Origin: Hydrogenophaga pseudoflava NBRC 102511
Lineage (GTDB): Bacteria > Pseudomonadota > Gammaproteobacteria > Burkholderiales > Burkholderiaceae_C
Direction: 5' to 3'
Assembly (NCBI RefSeq): GCF_001592285.1
Contig: NZ_BCWQ01000010.1
Span: forward strand, 124,001 to 188,000
Length of the DNA stretch: 64,000 nt
Numbering within the stretch: the first letter of the stretch is position 1; every line of letters begins with the position of its first letter. A program made the translations under genes and the position numbers. Positions 10,076 to 17,850 of the stretch are shown piece after piece. The notes beneath the pieces are model-generated. The model had not been told where the DNA came from. It was given only the letters and a program-made list of their open reading frames with translations, and did not search any database.

Positions 10076-12274
10076 TTACGAACCCTGTGGTCGCGCGGCG
10101 GCGCTCGCAGGCTCGCAGGACGGGCCCAGCACGGGCCGCAGCACCAGCGGCTGGTCCACCACCAGGTCCAGCGACGCCGCACGGGTGCCCTGCCCCTGCC
10201 AGCCTTGGACGCGGCGGCACGGGCCTTCGAGCACCTCGATCTTCAGCGCCATGCCCTTGAAGTAGCGCAGCGTCACCGGCTGCGACGGATCGCCCTCGTG
10301 GCGCAGTCCGTTGACCTGCAGCACCGCGCCCGGCACCAGCGGCCCCAGCTGGATCGCCACCGGCGCCTCCAGCCCGAACAGCGACTGGAACTCCGCCAGT
10401 TGCGCCCCCACCCGCTGGCTGGCAAACCCCTTGACGTGGCGGACCGAGCGCTCCCAGGCCGCCACGTCGGCCGGCACGCGCCAGCGGTTGATGTGGTGCG
10501 GCACTTCGGTGGCGATCTCCCCGCGGTACTGGTCGACAAATCGGTGCACGCGCTCCGGTGCGAAGCGGGTGTTCAGCAGGTCCACATAACGCTGCAGGAA
10601 CCGCGCCCGGACCGCCGGGTCCTTCATGAGCGCGCGGAACAGCCGGGTGCTCCAGGCCAGGTCCGGCCGGCCGCGCGGCCCCTGATCCGACAGCATGTCG
10701 GTCAGCTTGGGGGTGCCCGGCACGTGGAAGGAAGCGTCCATGTCGTTGGCCGACCAGTGCCATTTGCGGTGCGCCTGGGCCCGCGGGGGCACCGAGGCCG
10801 ACGGACGCACCCGCCAGGCCTGCATGTTGTTGAAGGGCCAGTCGATGTTGCCGACATAGATCTGCGCGATGTGCAGGTCGATGTAACTGGCCAGGTCCAT
10901 CTCGGCCTCGGCCACCGGCCCCGCCGGGCGGCCCGCCGCCGTGGCAGCCTCGATGCGCCCGATCAGGTCCAGCCATTCGGTCGCCATGCCCGGCTGCTCC
11001 TCCGAGACCCCGTAGTTCCGGCTGAGTTCGATGTCCGAGTCCTTGACCCCGGCCAACCCGGCGAAGTGGTCATCGCCCAGGCGCTCGCGCAGGTTGAACA
11101 GCCCCCAGTACTCGCCGTTGACGAACACCGACACCGGGCGGCTGCGCGAGACCTCCAGGTGCAGGCCGTCCATCACCCGGTGCAGCACGGCGTCCCGGAA
11201 CAGCGCCCCCGTGCGGTCGTTGCCCGCGTTGCGCAGGATGACCTGCTTGGCCGGAAAGGGCCGGTCCATGGAACCGAACACGTCCATGTCGTCCTGGCCG
11301 TAGCGCTTGCGTGCGTGCAGGCGCATGGACTTGTTGGTCGCCGCCCGGCTGAAGGCCCCGTGCACCCGCAGACCCGCCGACTGCGCGGCCGGCTGGGACT
11401 GCAGCCGGCCGTTTTCCATGCCCAGGTATTCCACGTGCACGGCGCGCTCGGAGCTGTCGCCCTCGTCGCGCCAGTTGGCGTCGGCCGTGCCCGCGGTGGC
11501 GGTGTGGTGCGGATGTCGTTCGCGCCAGGCGTCGAAGCGCCGCCCGGCCACCAGCACGCCCTGCTCGTGGCCGAACAGGTCCTCAGGGTCGGCCGTGAGC
11601 ACCACCACCGGCAGGTTGAAACGCGCCGGGTTGCCGAAGAAGAAGCTGCGGGTCACGACGTGGCTGCGCTCGCCGCGCGGACCGACCGCCACCGCCCGCA
11701 CCACCACGGCCCGGTCCACCTGGCCATCGCTGGCGCGGGGGTGCACCAGCGCCTGCGCCGGGTCTGCACCCGCCCAGGCGTCGATCCCATTGCGCGAGTA
11801 CTCCAGGAACTCGTCCCACACCCGCTGCAACCCATAGGGGTCCGCGCCGGGGGGTGCCGGTGGCAGATGCGCCACCGGCTGGTCGCCGTAGCTGGTGGGG
11901 ATGCGGGCGTAGCGGCCCGCGCCGCTCAACACGCGGGAGAGCTTGATCGGCCCGCGGTACGGCAGCGTCACCAGCCGCCCTTTTTCCAGCACACCGTCCT
12001 TGCTGCGCGGCGAGCGGCGGTAGGCGGTCTTGTACTGGAAGCTGCGCTCGTAGGGGAACTGCACGTAGGGCGTCGAACCGTCCAGCGTGTAGAAGATCGA
12101 GACCCCGGCGTCGGGATGGTAGAGCTTGAGCTTGAAGGTGTAGGGATGGAACCCCGCCTCGTGCGAGAACTGCGGCGGGCTGATGATGTCGGCCGCCTGC
12201 GCCGGCCAGCACGCGCAGGCCAGCAGCAGCACCAGACAACGCAAGGCCTGGCCCAGACCGGTCAGGAACCTCAT
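10076..12274 (-). CDS. CotH-family secreted protein kinase-like protein
   Basis: The 732-residue protein has a signal peptide (residues 1-28, with a hydrophobic core and the AQAAD cleavage region), so it is exported. Residues 35-110 look like a chitobiase-type C-terminal beta domain (SIFYTLDGSTP). The CotH domain spans roughly 200-600. It has the family pattern IAQIYVGNIDWPFNN followed about 30 residues on by KWHWSANDMDASF, the acidic metal-binding part. CotH of Bacillus is an atypical kinase that phosphorylates spore-coat proteins, and other CotH proteins are known with invasin or cell-surface roles. The start ATG overlaps the VTC gene stop as ATGA, so the two are translationally coupled. 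Substrates are unknown. Confidence 0.85.
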   Translation of the reverse strand: MRFLTGLGQALRCLVLLLACACWPAQAADIISPPQFSHEAGFHPYTFKLKLYHPDAGVSIFYTLDGSTPYVQFPYERSFQYKTAYRRSPRSKDGVLEKGRLVTLPYRGPIKLSRVLSGAGRYARIPTSYGDQPVAHLPPAPPGADPYGLQRVWDEFLEYSRNGIDAWAGADPAQALVHPRASDGQVDRAVVVRAVAVGPRGERSHVVTRSFFFGNPARFNLPVVVLTADPEDLFGHEQGVLVAGRRFDAWRERHPHHTATAGTADANWRDEGDSSERAVHVEYLGMENGRLQSQPAAQSAGLRVHGAFSRAATNKSMRLHARKRYGQDDMDVFGSMDRPFPAKQVILRNAGNDRTGALFRDAVLHRVMDGLHLEVSRSRPVSVFVNGEYWGLFNLRERLGDDHFAGLAGVKDSDIELSRNYGVSEEQPGMATEWLDLIGRIEAATAAGRPAGPVAEAEMDLASYIDLHIAQIYVGNIDWPFNNMQAWRVRPSASVPPRAQAHRKWHWSANDMDASFHVPGTPKLTDMLSDQGPRGRPDLAWSTRLFRALMKDPAVRARFLQRYVDLLNTRFAPERVHRFVDQYRGEIATEVPHHINRWRVPADVAAWERSVRHVKGFASQRVGAQLAEFQSLFGLEAPVAIQLGPLVPGAVLQVNGLRHEGDPSQPVTLRYFKGMALKIEVLEGPCRRVQGWQGQGTRAASLDLVVDQPLVLRPVLGPSCEPASAAARPQGS

Positions 12275-13095
12275 GCCGCCACCCCCGCCGCGGCCACCAA
12301 CAGGGCGGCAGGCGCCACCGGCTGGCAGTCCAGCCGCCGGTGGTTGGCGCCGAAGCGGCTGGCACCGGTCCAGAGCCCGCACGCCAGCAGGCCGATGCAG
12401 TACTTGGACATCTGCGCCTGCGGCCGCAGGCCGGCATCGCGCAGCAGGCGGTCGGTCAGCGACATCGGCCGCGCCGACTTGACCTCGACGATCACGCTGG
12501 CCGTGCTCTGGTGGACCCCGGGTTCGGTGGCATGGCCGAACGACAGGCCGGTGTCGATGGTGACCCGGGTCTGGTCGCGCGCGTCGAACAGGGTGATGCG
12601 CCGGTAGCCCACGTCCAGCGTCGGCAGGAAGCGGCGGTCGGCCGCGGCGCCGGCGATCTGCCGGATGCGGCCGAGCAGGCCGCCGAAGTCGTCGCCGAGG
12701 TCCGACGGGTCGCTCAGGGGGACGCGCGACTTGGCGGTCGCCGCCACCCGGGTCTTTTCCTTGAGCTCGCAGAAGGCCAGACCACTGTCTTCGTAGCGCC
12801 GGATGCGCAGCTTGAAGCGGTTGGCCCGGCCCTGGTTGTGGGCGCGGAAGCACAGCAGGTCGGGCGTGTCGTAGTAGCGGCTCTGGTAGCCGTGCGAGCG
12901 CAGGCCGTCGATTTCCAGCACCGTGTGGCTGAAGCGCAGCACGTCGAACAGGCCGTCCAGCGCCGCCGGGTCCAGCACGTACTTGCGCTCCAGCCGCTTG
13001 AGCAGGGCGGCCTGCCCGTTCAGCTCGGCCAGGCCGATGGCGGCGAAGCCGGCCAGCCGGGACGCGGGGACGGCGCCCGGACGATCAGTACTCAA
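12271..13095 (-). CDS. VTC-domain (polyphosphate polymerase-like) protein
   Basis: The 274-residue protein matches the VTC tunnel fold of the triphosphate-tunnel metalloenzyme group. The basic and acidic tunnel motifs are all present: LKRLERKYVL near 33, YQSRYYDTP near 69, RFKLRIRRYE near 91, FCELKEKTR near 106, an Asp/Arg strand near 177 and the late VIVEVKS near 216. Yeast Vtc4 makes polyphosphate from ATP with this domain. Bacterial versions with DUF4956 and CotH partners are mostly uncharacterised. No membrane segment is clear except a hydrophobic Ala-rich C-terminus. It overlaps DUF4956 by 11 bases upstream and cotH by 4 bases downstream. Confidence 0.85.
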   Translation of the reverse strand: MSTDRPGAVPASRLAGFAAIGLAELNGQAALLKRLERKYVLDPAALDGLFDVLRFSHTVLEIDGLRSHGYQSRYYDTPDLLCFRAHNQGRANRFKLRIRRYEDSGLAFCELKEKTRVAATAKSRVPLSDPSDLGDDFGGLLGRIRQIAGAAADRRFLPTLDVGYRRITLFDARDQTRVTIDTGLSFGHATEPGVHQSTASVIVEVKSARPMSLTDRLLRDAGLRPQAQMSKYCIGLLACGLWTGASRFGANHRRLDCQPVAPAALLVAAAGVAA

Positions 13096-13648
13096 CCTGC
13101 AGCTCCACGGTCTCGGTGATGCCGCACACCCGCACCAGCTGCACGCGCTGCGCCTTCAGGCCGGTCTGGCGCCCCACGGCCTCGACCACCGCGGCCTCGT
13201 CGCCCACGTCGAAGCTGCGGTCCATGTCCAGCTTGATGCGCGTGCTGCGCAACGGGCGGCTGAGCCTGGGGTGGTCCAGCACGTAGACCGAGGCCAGCAT
13301 GGCCAGGATGATGATGACCATCAGGCCGCGGTCGATCGCGTTGATGGCGAACAGCACCGCCATCGAGGCGCTGCCGAAGAAGTAGGCGATGTCCACCCGG
13401 GACAGCTGCTCGGAGCGCAGCGTGAACAGCGCCAGGATCGCGAACAGGCCAAAACCCGCCGCCAGCGAGAACTGCACGTCTGCCAGCACCGTGAGCACGG
13501 CGAACACGAACACGTTGAGCAGCAGGGCGGAGACCGCGGTGTCGCGGTTGTGGTGCCTTCTGTAATAGAGGCCAAACATCAGCACACTGGCTGCGCCCAG
13601 GTTGAGCGAGAACCGTGCGATGAATTCCAGATACCAGATGATTTCCAT
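13085..13648 (-). CDS. DUF4956 membrane protein
   Basis: The 187-residue protein has about four transmembrane helices in residues 5-120 and a soluble C-terminal domain of about 65 residues. The signature region FGLFAILALFTLRSEQLSR near 67 is typical of DUF4956. No enzymatic role is known for the family, and it recurs beside VTC and CotH genes. As first gene of this three-gene operon it may be the membrane anchor or channel of a complex with the VTC-domain protein; that is inference only. The operon promoter should lie in the AT-rich gap 13649-13789, shared with the divergent DMT gene, but I could not settle on one. Confidence 0.8.
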   Translation of the reverse strand: MEIIWYLEFIARFSLNLGAASVLMFGLYYRRHHNRDTAVSALLLNVFVFAVLTVLADVQFSLAAGFGLFAILALFTLRSEQLSRVDIAYFFGSASMAVLFAINAIDRGLMVIIILAMLASVYVLDHPRLSRPLRSTRIKLDMDRSFDVGDEAAVVEAVGRQTGLKAQRVQLVRVCGITETVELQVEY

Positions 13649-13789
13649 GGGCCGGCGGGCGTTGGTTGGACAACAATCACGACCGACCGGAGGCGTCGGA
13701 TTCGGGCAAAGCGGGCGATTTTATTAAATCCGCTTAAGAATCCGTTCCGCTTCATCGACAACCGCCCCCATCACCGTGATGCTCTGCAC

Positions 13790-14698
13790 ATGTCGCTTTC
13801 CCGCCAGCAACTCGTTCTGCTCGTCCTGCTCACCCTGGTCTGGGGCATCAACTGGCCGATCATGAAGTTCGGGGTCACCGGCTTTCCACCGCTGACCTTC
13901 CGCGCCCTGTGCATGTGGCTGGGGCTGCCACTGCTGGGCGGCTTCCTGTGGCTGCGCCGCGTGCCCTTCACCATCGGTCGCGAACACTGGCCCGAGCTGG
14001 CCCTGCTCACCGTGTTCAACATGTTCTTCTGGCACACACTCGCGATCCTGGCGGTCCAGTCGCTCTCCAGCGGGCGCGCCGCCATCCTGGGCTACACCAT
14101 GCCGGTGTTCTCGGCCGTGATCGGCGCTCTGTGGTTCGGCCAGCGGCTGGTGACGCGCGCCTGGGCCGGCGTGGCCGCCGCCGCGCTGGGCGTGGTGCTG
14201 CTGCTGTGGCACGAGATCACCACCCTCTCGGGGCGGCCGCTGGGCGTGGCGATGATGCTGGTGGCCGCCGCCACCTGGGCCGTCGGCACGCAGCTGATGC
14301 GCCGTACCCGCATCGCTGCGCCCACGCTGGCGATCAGCTTCTGGATGACGGTGGCGACCACGCTGTGGATGTCGACGCTGGCGCTGCTGTTCGAGCGCGG
14401 CCAGTGGCTGGCCCCCAACCCCGCGCAGTGGGCGGCCATCGCCTACAACGCGGTCGGCGTGTTCGCCTTCGCGCAGGTGGCCTGGCTGGTGCTGGCGCGC
14501 GAGCTGCCGCCCATCGCGTCCACGCTGTCGGTGATGTTCATCCCGGTGCTGGGCGTGTTCAGCGGCGCCTGGTGGCTGGACGAGGTGCTGCACTGGCAGG
14601 ACTGGACCGCCGTGGCGCTGGTGATGCTCTCGATCGCCACGGTGCTGTGGCCCCCACGCTCCGCCGCTGCGCGGGTCGCTGCCCCCCGAGGGGGCTGA
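13790..14698 (+). CDS. EamA/DMT-family metabolite exporter
   Basis: The 302-residue inner-membrane protein has ten predicted helices arranged as two EamA repeats. The first opens with LVLLTLVWGINWPIMKFG, and the second begins near residue 148. The family exports amino acids, purines or other small metabolites; the substrate here is unknown. The transmembrane part ends at about residue 286. The last 15 or so residues (rich in Pro, Arg and Ala) and the stop codon are encoded by an intergenic repeat element that starts at 14651. It is divergent from the DUF4956 operon. Confidence 0.87.
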   Translation: MSLSRQQLVLLVLLTLVWGINWPIMKFGVTGFPPLTFRALCMWLGLPLLGGFLWLRRVPFTIGREHWPELALLTVFNMFFWHTLAILAVQSLSSGRAAILGYTMPVFSAVIGALWFGQRLVTRAWAGVAAAALGVVLLLWHEITTLSGRPLGVAMMLVAAATWAVGTQLMRRTRIAAPTLAISFWMTVATTLWMSTLALLFERGQWLAPNPAQWAAIAYNAVGVFAFAQVAWLVLARELPPIASTLSVMFIPVLGVFSGAWWLDEVLHWQDWTAVALVMLSIATVLWPPRSAAARVAAPRGG

Positions 14699-14752
14699 CC
14701 CTGCCTTGGGGCGGCCCGGCGGCAGGTCTGCGGCCCCAACGCTCCGCCGCAA
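14651..14752. repeat. Intergenic GC-rich repeat element, Comamonadaceae type
   Basis: The element is flanked by near-identical copies of CCCACGCTCCGCCGC: one starting at 14653, the other, with CCCAACG in place of CCCACG, at 14735. Between them lie the hairpin CCCCC-GAG-GGGG near 14682-14694 and a second GC palindrome GCGGCCCGGC. From memory, elements of this composition recur in intergenic regions of Acidovorax/Hydrogenophaga-type genomes; copy number cannot be checked here. It runs into the 3' end of the DMT gene. Confidence 0.5.
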
Positions 14753-14761
14753 CCACCTGAC

Positions 14762-15529
14762 TCACATCGCCTTCATCAGGAAGCGCTCGATGGACGTCGC
14801 CAGCGCGATCGGCGTCTCGTCCATCGGGTAGTGGCCGGCGTTGGCCATCACCTCCAGCGTGGCATTCGGGTAGTGCTGCAGCCAGGTGGCCTTGCAGGTC
14901 TCGGCGCCCAGCGCCGGGTCGTGTTCGCCCGCGATCACCAGCACCGGCAGGGTCTGGCCCTGCACCCGGTCCAGCACCGAGGTCTTGGCCCACGCCACGA
15001 GGTAGTCGGCCACCGCGGTTTCATCCGAGTGCTGCAGCGAGCGCCGGGCCATGCCGTCGAGCCAGACGCCCGAGAGCCGGTTGCCGGTGGTCAGGTCGAT
15101 GATGGCGCGGCGCGTGCCCACGTCCTTGGCCGCGGCCGAGAAGAAGGTCCAGCCCGCATCGTCGAAAGGCACACCCGAGGCCGGCACCGGGGTCACGCCC
15201 ACCAGGGCCTGCACCCGCTGCGGCGCGTCGGCCAGCAGCTGCTGGATCGCCAGCCCGCCCATCGAATGCCCGACCAGGGCAAAGCGGTCCCAGCCCAGCG
15301 CGTCGGCCAGCGCCAGCGCGTCCTGCGCGATCTGGGCCATGGTGTAGGGGCCGCCGCTGTCCTTGCGGTGGCCGTAGCCGCGCTGGTCGAGGAAGGCGTA
15401 GGTGAAGGCGTCCTTGTCCAGGTGCTGGACCATGGGGCCCCAGCCGCGGGCATGGCCGAACCAGCCATGCAGGCACAGCACCTTGCGCGGGCCGGTGCCG
15501 ATGAGGGGGGCGTCGAAGAGCTGGGTCAT
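14762..15529 (-). CDS. Alpha/beta-hydrolase
   Basis: The 255-residue cytosolic enzyme has the alpha/beta-hydrolase fold. It shows the oxyanion segment LHGWFGHARGW near 20, the nucleophile elbow GHSMGG near 93, the acid in AGEHDPA near 199 and the catalytic His in NAGHYPMDE near 230. The fold is shared by esterases, BioH-like pimeloyl-ACP esterases and carboxyl-ester hydrolases of aromatic pathways, so the substrate is open. It stands alone, convergent with the DMT gene and 85 bases downstream of udg on the same strand. Confidence 0.85.
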   Translation of the reverse strand: MTQLFDAPLIGTGPRKVLCLHGWFGHARGWGPMVQHLDKDAFTYAFLDQRGYGHRKDSGGPYTMAQIAQDALALADALGWDRFALVGHSMGGLAIQQLLADAPQRVQALVGVTPVPASGVPFDDAGWTFFSAAAKDVGTRRAIIDLTTGNRLSGVWLDGMARRSLQHSDETAVADYLVAWAKTSVLDRVQGQTLPVLVIAGEHDPALGAETCKATWLQHYPNATLEVMANAGHYPMDETPIALATSIERFLMKAM

Positions 15530-15614
15530 GGGGGTCTCCCGTCGTTGGTGATGACCGCAGGATCGCGCGACCGGCGCGGGCCGCCAACCCGGGGGAACCC
15601 CTGCCCCCGGACCG

Positions 15615-16490
15615 TCAGAGGCCTTCGGCCGTCTCCATCGCCAGGCACAGGTCTTCCCAGGCCTTGGCCTTGTCGGCCGGGGTGCGCAGCAGGTAGGCGG
15701 GGTGGTAGGTCACGATCACCGGCACGCCTTCGTAGCGGTGCACGCGGCCGCGCAGGCGGCCGATGGGCTCCTCGGTGCGCAGCAGCGACTGCACCGCAAA
15801 GCGCCCCATCGCCACGATGATCTTGGGCTTCACCAGCGCGACCTGGCGCGCCAGGTAGGGCTCGCACTGCGCGACCTCCTGCGGCTGGGGGTTGCGGTTG
15901 GCCGGCGGGCGGCACTTGAGCACGTTGGCGATGTAGGCACCCTTGACGCCCTCGCCCGTGCGGCTGCGGCCGACGGCACGCAGCATGTTGTCCAGCAGCT
16001 GACCGGCCGCGCCCACGAAGGGCTCGCCCTGCAGGTCCTCGTTCTCGCCCGGCGCCTCGCCGACGATCATCCAGTCGGTCTGCGTGTCGCCGACGCCGAA
16101 CACCGTGTTGCGCCGTGTCTTGCACAGGCCGCAGGCCTCGCAGCCGGCCACGGCCGCCTGCAGCGCCGGCCAGTCCATCTGCGCCACGGCGGCCGGGCGC
16201 AGGCGCTCGGTGGCCGCGGGTGGTGTCGGCACGGCCACCGGTGCAACGGCCGGTGCAGCCGGCGCCGTCCTCGGCGCGGTGGCGGGTGCAGGAGGGGCTG
16301 AGGGGCGGGTCTCGGCCGGCGGGGGCGCCACCGGAGCAGACACCGCCGGCACCTCAGCCGGCGCAGGCTCCACCACGGCCGCTTCGGCGCGCGGCGCCCA
16401 GACGCGCACGCCCATCTCGGCCAGCATCGCACGCTGGCGCGCGTCCAGGTGCGGCACGAAGGAGGTGGGGTCGTCGTTGGCGTCGCTCAT
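15615..16490 (-). CDS. Type 4 uracil-DNA glycosylase
   Basis: The 291-residue base-excision repair enzyme removes uracil from DNA. A disordered Ala/Pro-rich N-terminal extension (residues 30-100) precedes the catalytic domain. The domain starts with the iron-sulfur cluster pair CEACGLC near 117, followed by the active-site motif GEAPGENED near 141. The further cluster Cys residues lie in VLKCRPPANRNP and AQCEPYL near 178-195, and the late His motif is VTYHPAYLLR. The four Cys indicate a 4Fe-4S cluster as in family 4 UDG. Its start overlaps the rimI stop by ATGA. The N-terminal extension is variable in the family and has no assigned role. Confidence 0.92.
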   Translation of the reverse strand: MSDANDDPTSFVPHLDARQRAMLAEMGVRVWAPRAEAAVVEPAPAEVPAVSAPVAPPPAETRPSAPPAPATAPRTAPAAPAVAPVAVPTPPAATERLRPAAVAQMDWPALQAAVAGCEACGLCKTRRNTVFGVGDTQTDWMIVGEAPGENEDLQGEPFVGAAGQLLDNMLRAVGRSRTGEGVKGAYIANVLKCRPPANRNPQPQEVAQCEPYLARQVALVKPKIIVAMGRFAVQSLLRTEEPIGRLRGRVHRYEGVPVIVTYHPAYLLRTPADKAKAWEDLCLAMETAEGL

Positions 16491-17056
16491 GCGCCGTCTC
16501 CCGGGCCGCGGACCGCCAGGTCCAGGCTCATCACCACCGCGTCCTCGCGCTGCAGTCCCCCGGCCGGGTAATAAGCGCGGCGCAGGCCGACCTGCTGGAA
16601 GCCATAGCGGGTGTAGAGCGTGCGCGCCGGGTCGTTGCCCGCGCGCACCTCCAGCCACAGCCACTGCGCGCCCTGGCCGCGCGACCACAGCACCAGGGCG
16701 TCGAGCAGGAAGCGCGCCCAGCCCTGGCGCTGCTGCGCGGGCGCGACCGTGATGTTGAGCAGGTGCACCTCGTCCACACCGGGCATGGCCACCAGGTAAC
16801 CCAGCAGCACCCGGCCGTCGCTGCGCTTCGGGTGCGGCACCTCGCCCGGCAGAGGCTCGGCCAGCAGCATCACGGCGGGGTGGCCGCTGGCCAGCGAATC
16901 GGCGAAATGGCGCCGCGACCAGGGGTGGGCATAGGCCGTCTTCTCGACCTCGCAGACCGCGTCCAGGTCGGCGTCCGTCATGGGCTCGAAGGCCACCCGG
17001 CGGCCGCGCTGGGGATCGGCGGCCGCCGCAGGCCAGGTCGCAGCCAGGGCGGTCAT
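16487..17056 (-). CDS. rimI: Ribosomal protein S18 alanine N-acetyltransferase, GNAT family
   Basis: The 189-residue GNAT acetyltransferase carries the acetyl-CoA loop VAPAQQRQGWARFLL near 121 and the beta-bulge LEVRAGNDPARTLYTRYGFQ near 146. RimI acetylates the N-terminal Ala of S18. The assignment rests on fold plus position directly after tsaB, a very common arrangement. There is a roughly 20-residue N-terminal extension compared with the 148-residue E. coli protein. ATG 17056 overlaps the tsaB stop by 4 bases. Broader N-alpha acetylation remains possible. Confidence 0.88.
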   Translation of the reverse strand: MTALAATWPAAAADPQRGRRVAFEPMTDADLDAVCEVEKTAYAHPWSRRHFADSLASGHPAVMLLAEPLPGEVPHPKRSDGRVLLGYLVAMPGVDEVHLLNITVAPAQQRQGWARFLLDALVLWSRGQGAQWLWLEVRAGNDPARTLYTRYGFQQVGLRRAYYPAGGLQREDAVVMSLDLAVRGPGDGA

Positions 17057-17805
17057 GCCCGGCCCTCCCGTTCCAGCGTGGTGCGCGCGACCTTGTCGCG
17101 CACGTACAGCGGCAGCGCGTCGCGTGCGTCCACCGCGTGGCCCGCCGCCAGCAGCGCCGGCGCCAGCGACAGCAGGGCCTGGGCCGTGGGCAGCGCGGGC
17201 TGCCGGGGGAGCGCCGGCAGGTCGAGCCGGTCGCGGTACACCTCGAACACATTGCCGGCCAGCAAGCCGTCGCGCGCCGCGCCCGGCGCACTGGCGCGCA
17301 GCCAGCCGCCCAGGTCCTGCGGGGCACACAGGCGCGGCGCCTGCAGCGGCCCGGTCTGCAGGCCTGCGGGGCCGCAGGCGTACAGGGCCACATACATCTC
17401 GTCCATGCGCGCATCCAGCAGGGCGGCAATCACGGAAGGCACCGGCAAACCGTCGGCGATCCGCTGCAGCCGGGCCGATTCGGCCAGCGCCAGCAGGGTG
17501 TCCACCGGCAGCACCGGCCGGCCGCCGGCCCCGTAGGCCAGGCCCTGGGCGACTGAGCAGGCGGTGCGCAGGCCGGTGAACGAGCCCGGGCCGCGCCCGA
17601 ACACGATCGCGTCCAGCGAGGCCAGCGACCAGCCCGCCTGCGCCAGCAGCGACTGCACGGCCGGCAGCAGCGTGGCCGAGGCCTGGGCCGCGCCCGGTCC
17701 TGTGAACGCCAGCGGCGTCTCGCCGGGCGCGCCCGAGCCCAGGGCCACCGACAGGGTGTCGGTGCTGGAGTCGATCGCCAGAAAACGCAGGTCGGAAACA
17801 GGCAT
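17053..17805 (-). CDS. tsaB: tRNA threonylcarbamoyladenosine biosynthesis protein TsaB
   Basis: The 250-residue protein belongs to the ASKHA fold. The N-terminal LRFLAIDSSTDTLSVAL and the GRGPGSFTGLR motif near 74 are diagnostic. TsaB forms the TsaB-TsaD-TsaE complex that transfers the threonylcarbamoyl group onto A37 of ANN-reading tRNAs. The group is made by TsaC/Sua5, whose gene lies about 2 kb away in this window. It is first in a coupled tsaB-rimI-udg operon and divergent from dacB across 45 bases. Confidence 0.95.
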   Translation of the reverse strand: MPVSDLRFLAIDSSTDTLSVALGSGAPGETPLAFTGPGAAQASATLLPAVQSLLAQAGWSLASLDAIVFGRGPGSFTGLRTACSVAQGLAYGAGGRPVLPVDTLLALAESARLQRIADGLPVPSVIAALLDARMDEMYVALYACGPAGLQTGPLQAPRLCAPQDLGGWLRASAPGAARDGLLAGNVFEVYRDRLDLPALPRQPALPTAQALLSLAPALLAAGHAVDARDALPLYVRDKVARTTLEREGRA

Positions 17806-17850
17806 TCGGGGGATTATCCGTGAGGGGCCCGGACCCATAATCGGCACTCC

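Noticed and set aside
9212..12607. An 1131-codon plus-strand open frame opposite pyrF and the cotH-like gene
   Set aside because: The sequence is His/Arg/Gly-rich with no domain, while the minus strand carries clear pyrF, CotH and VTC motifs.
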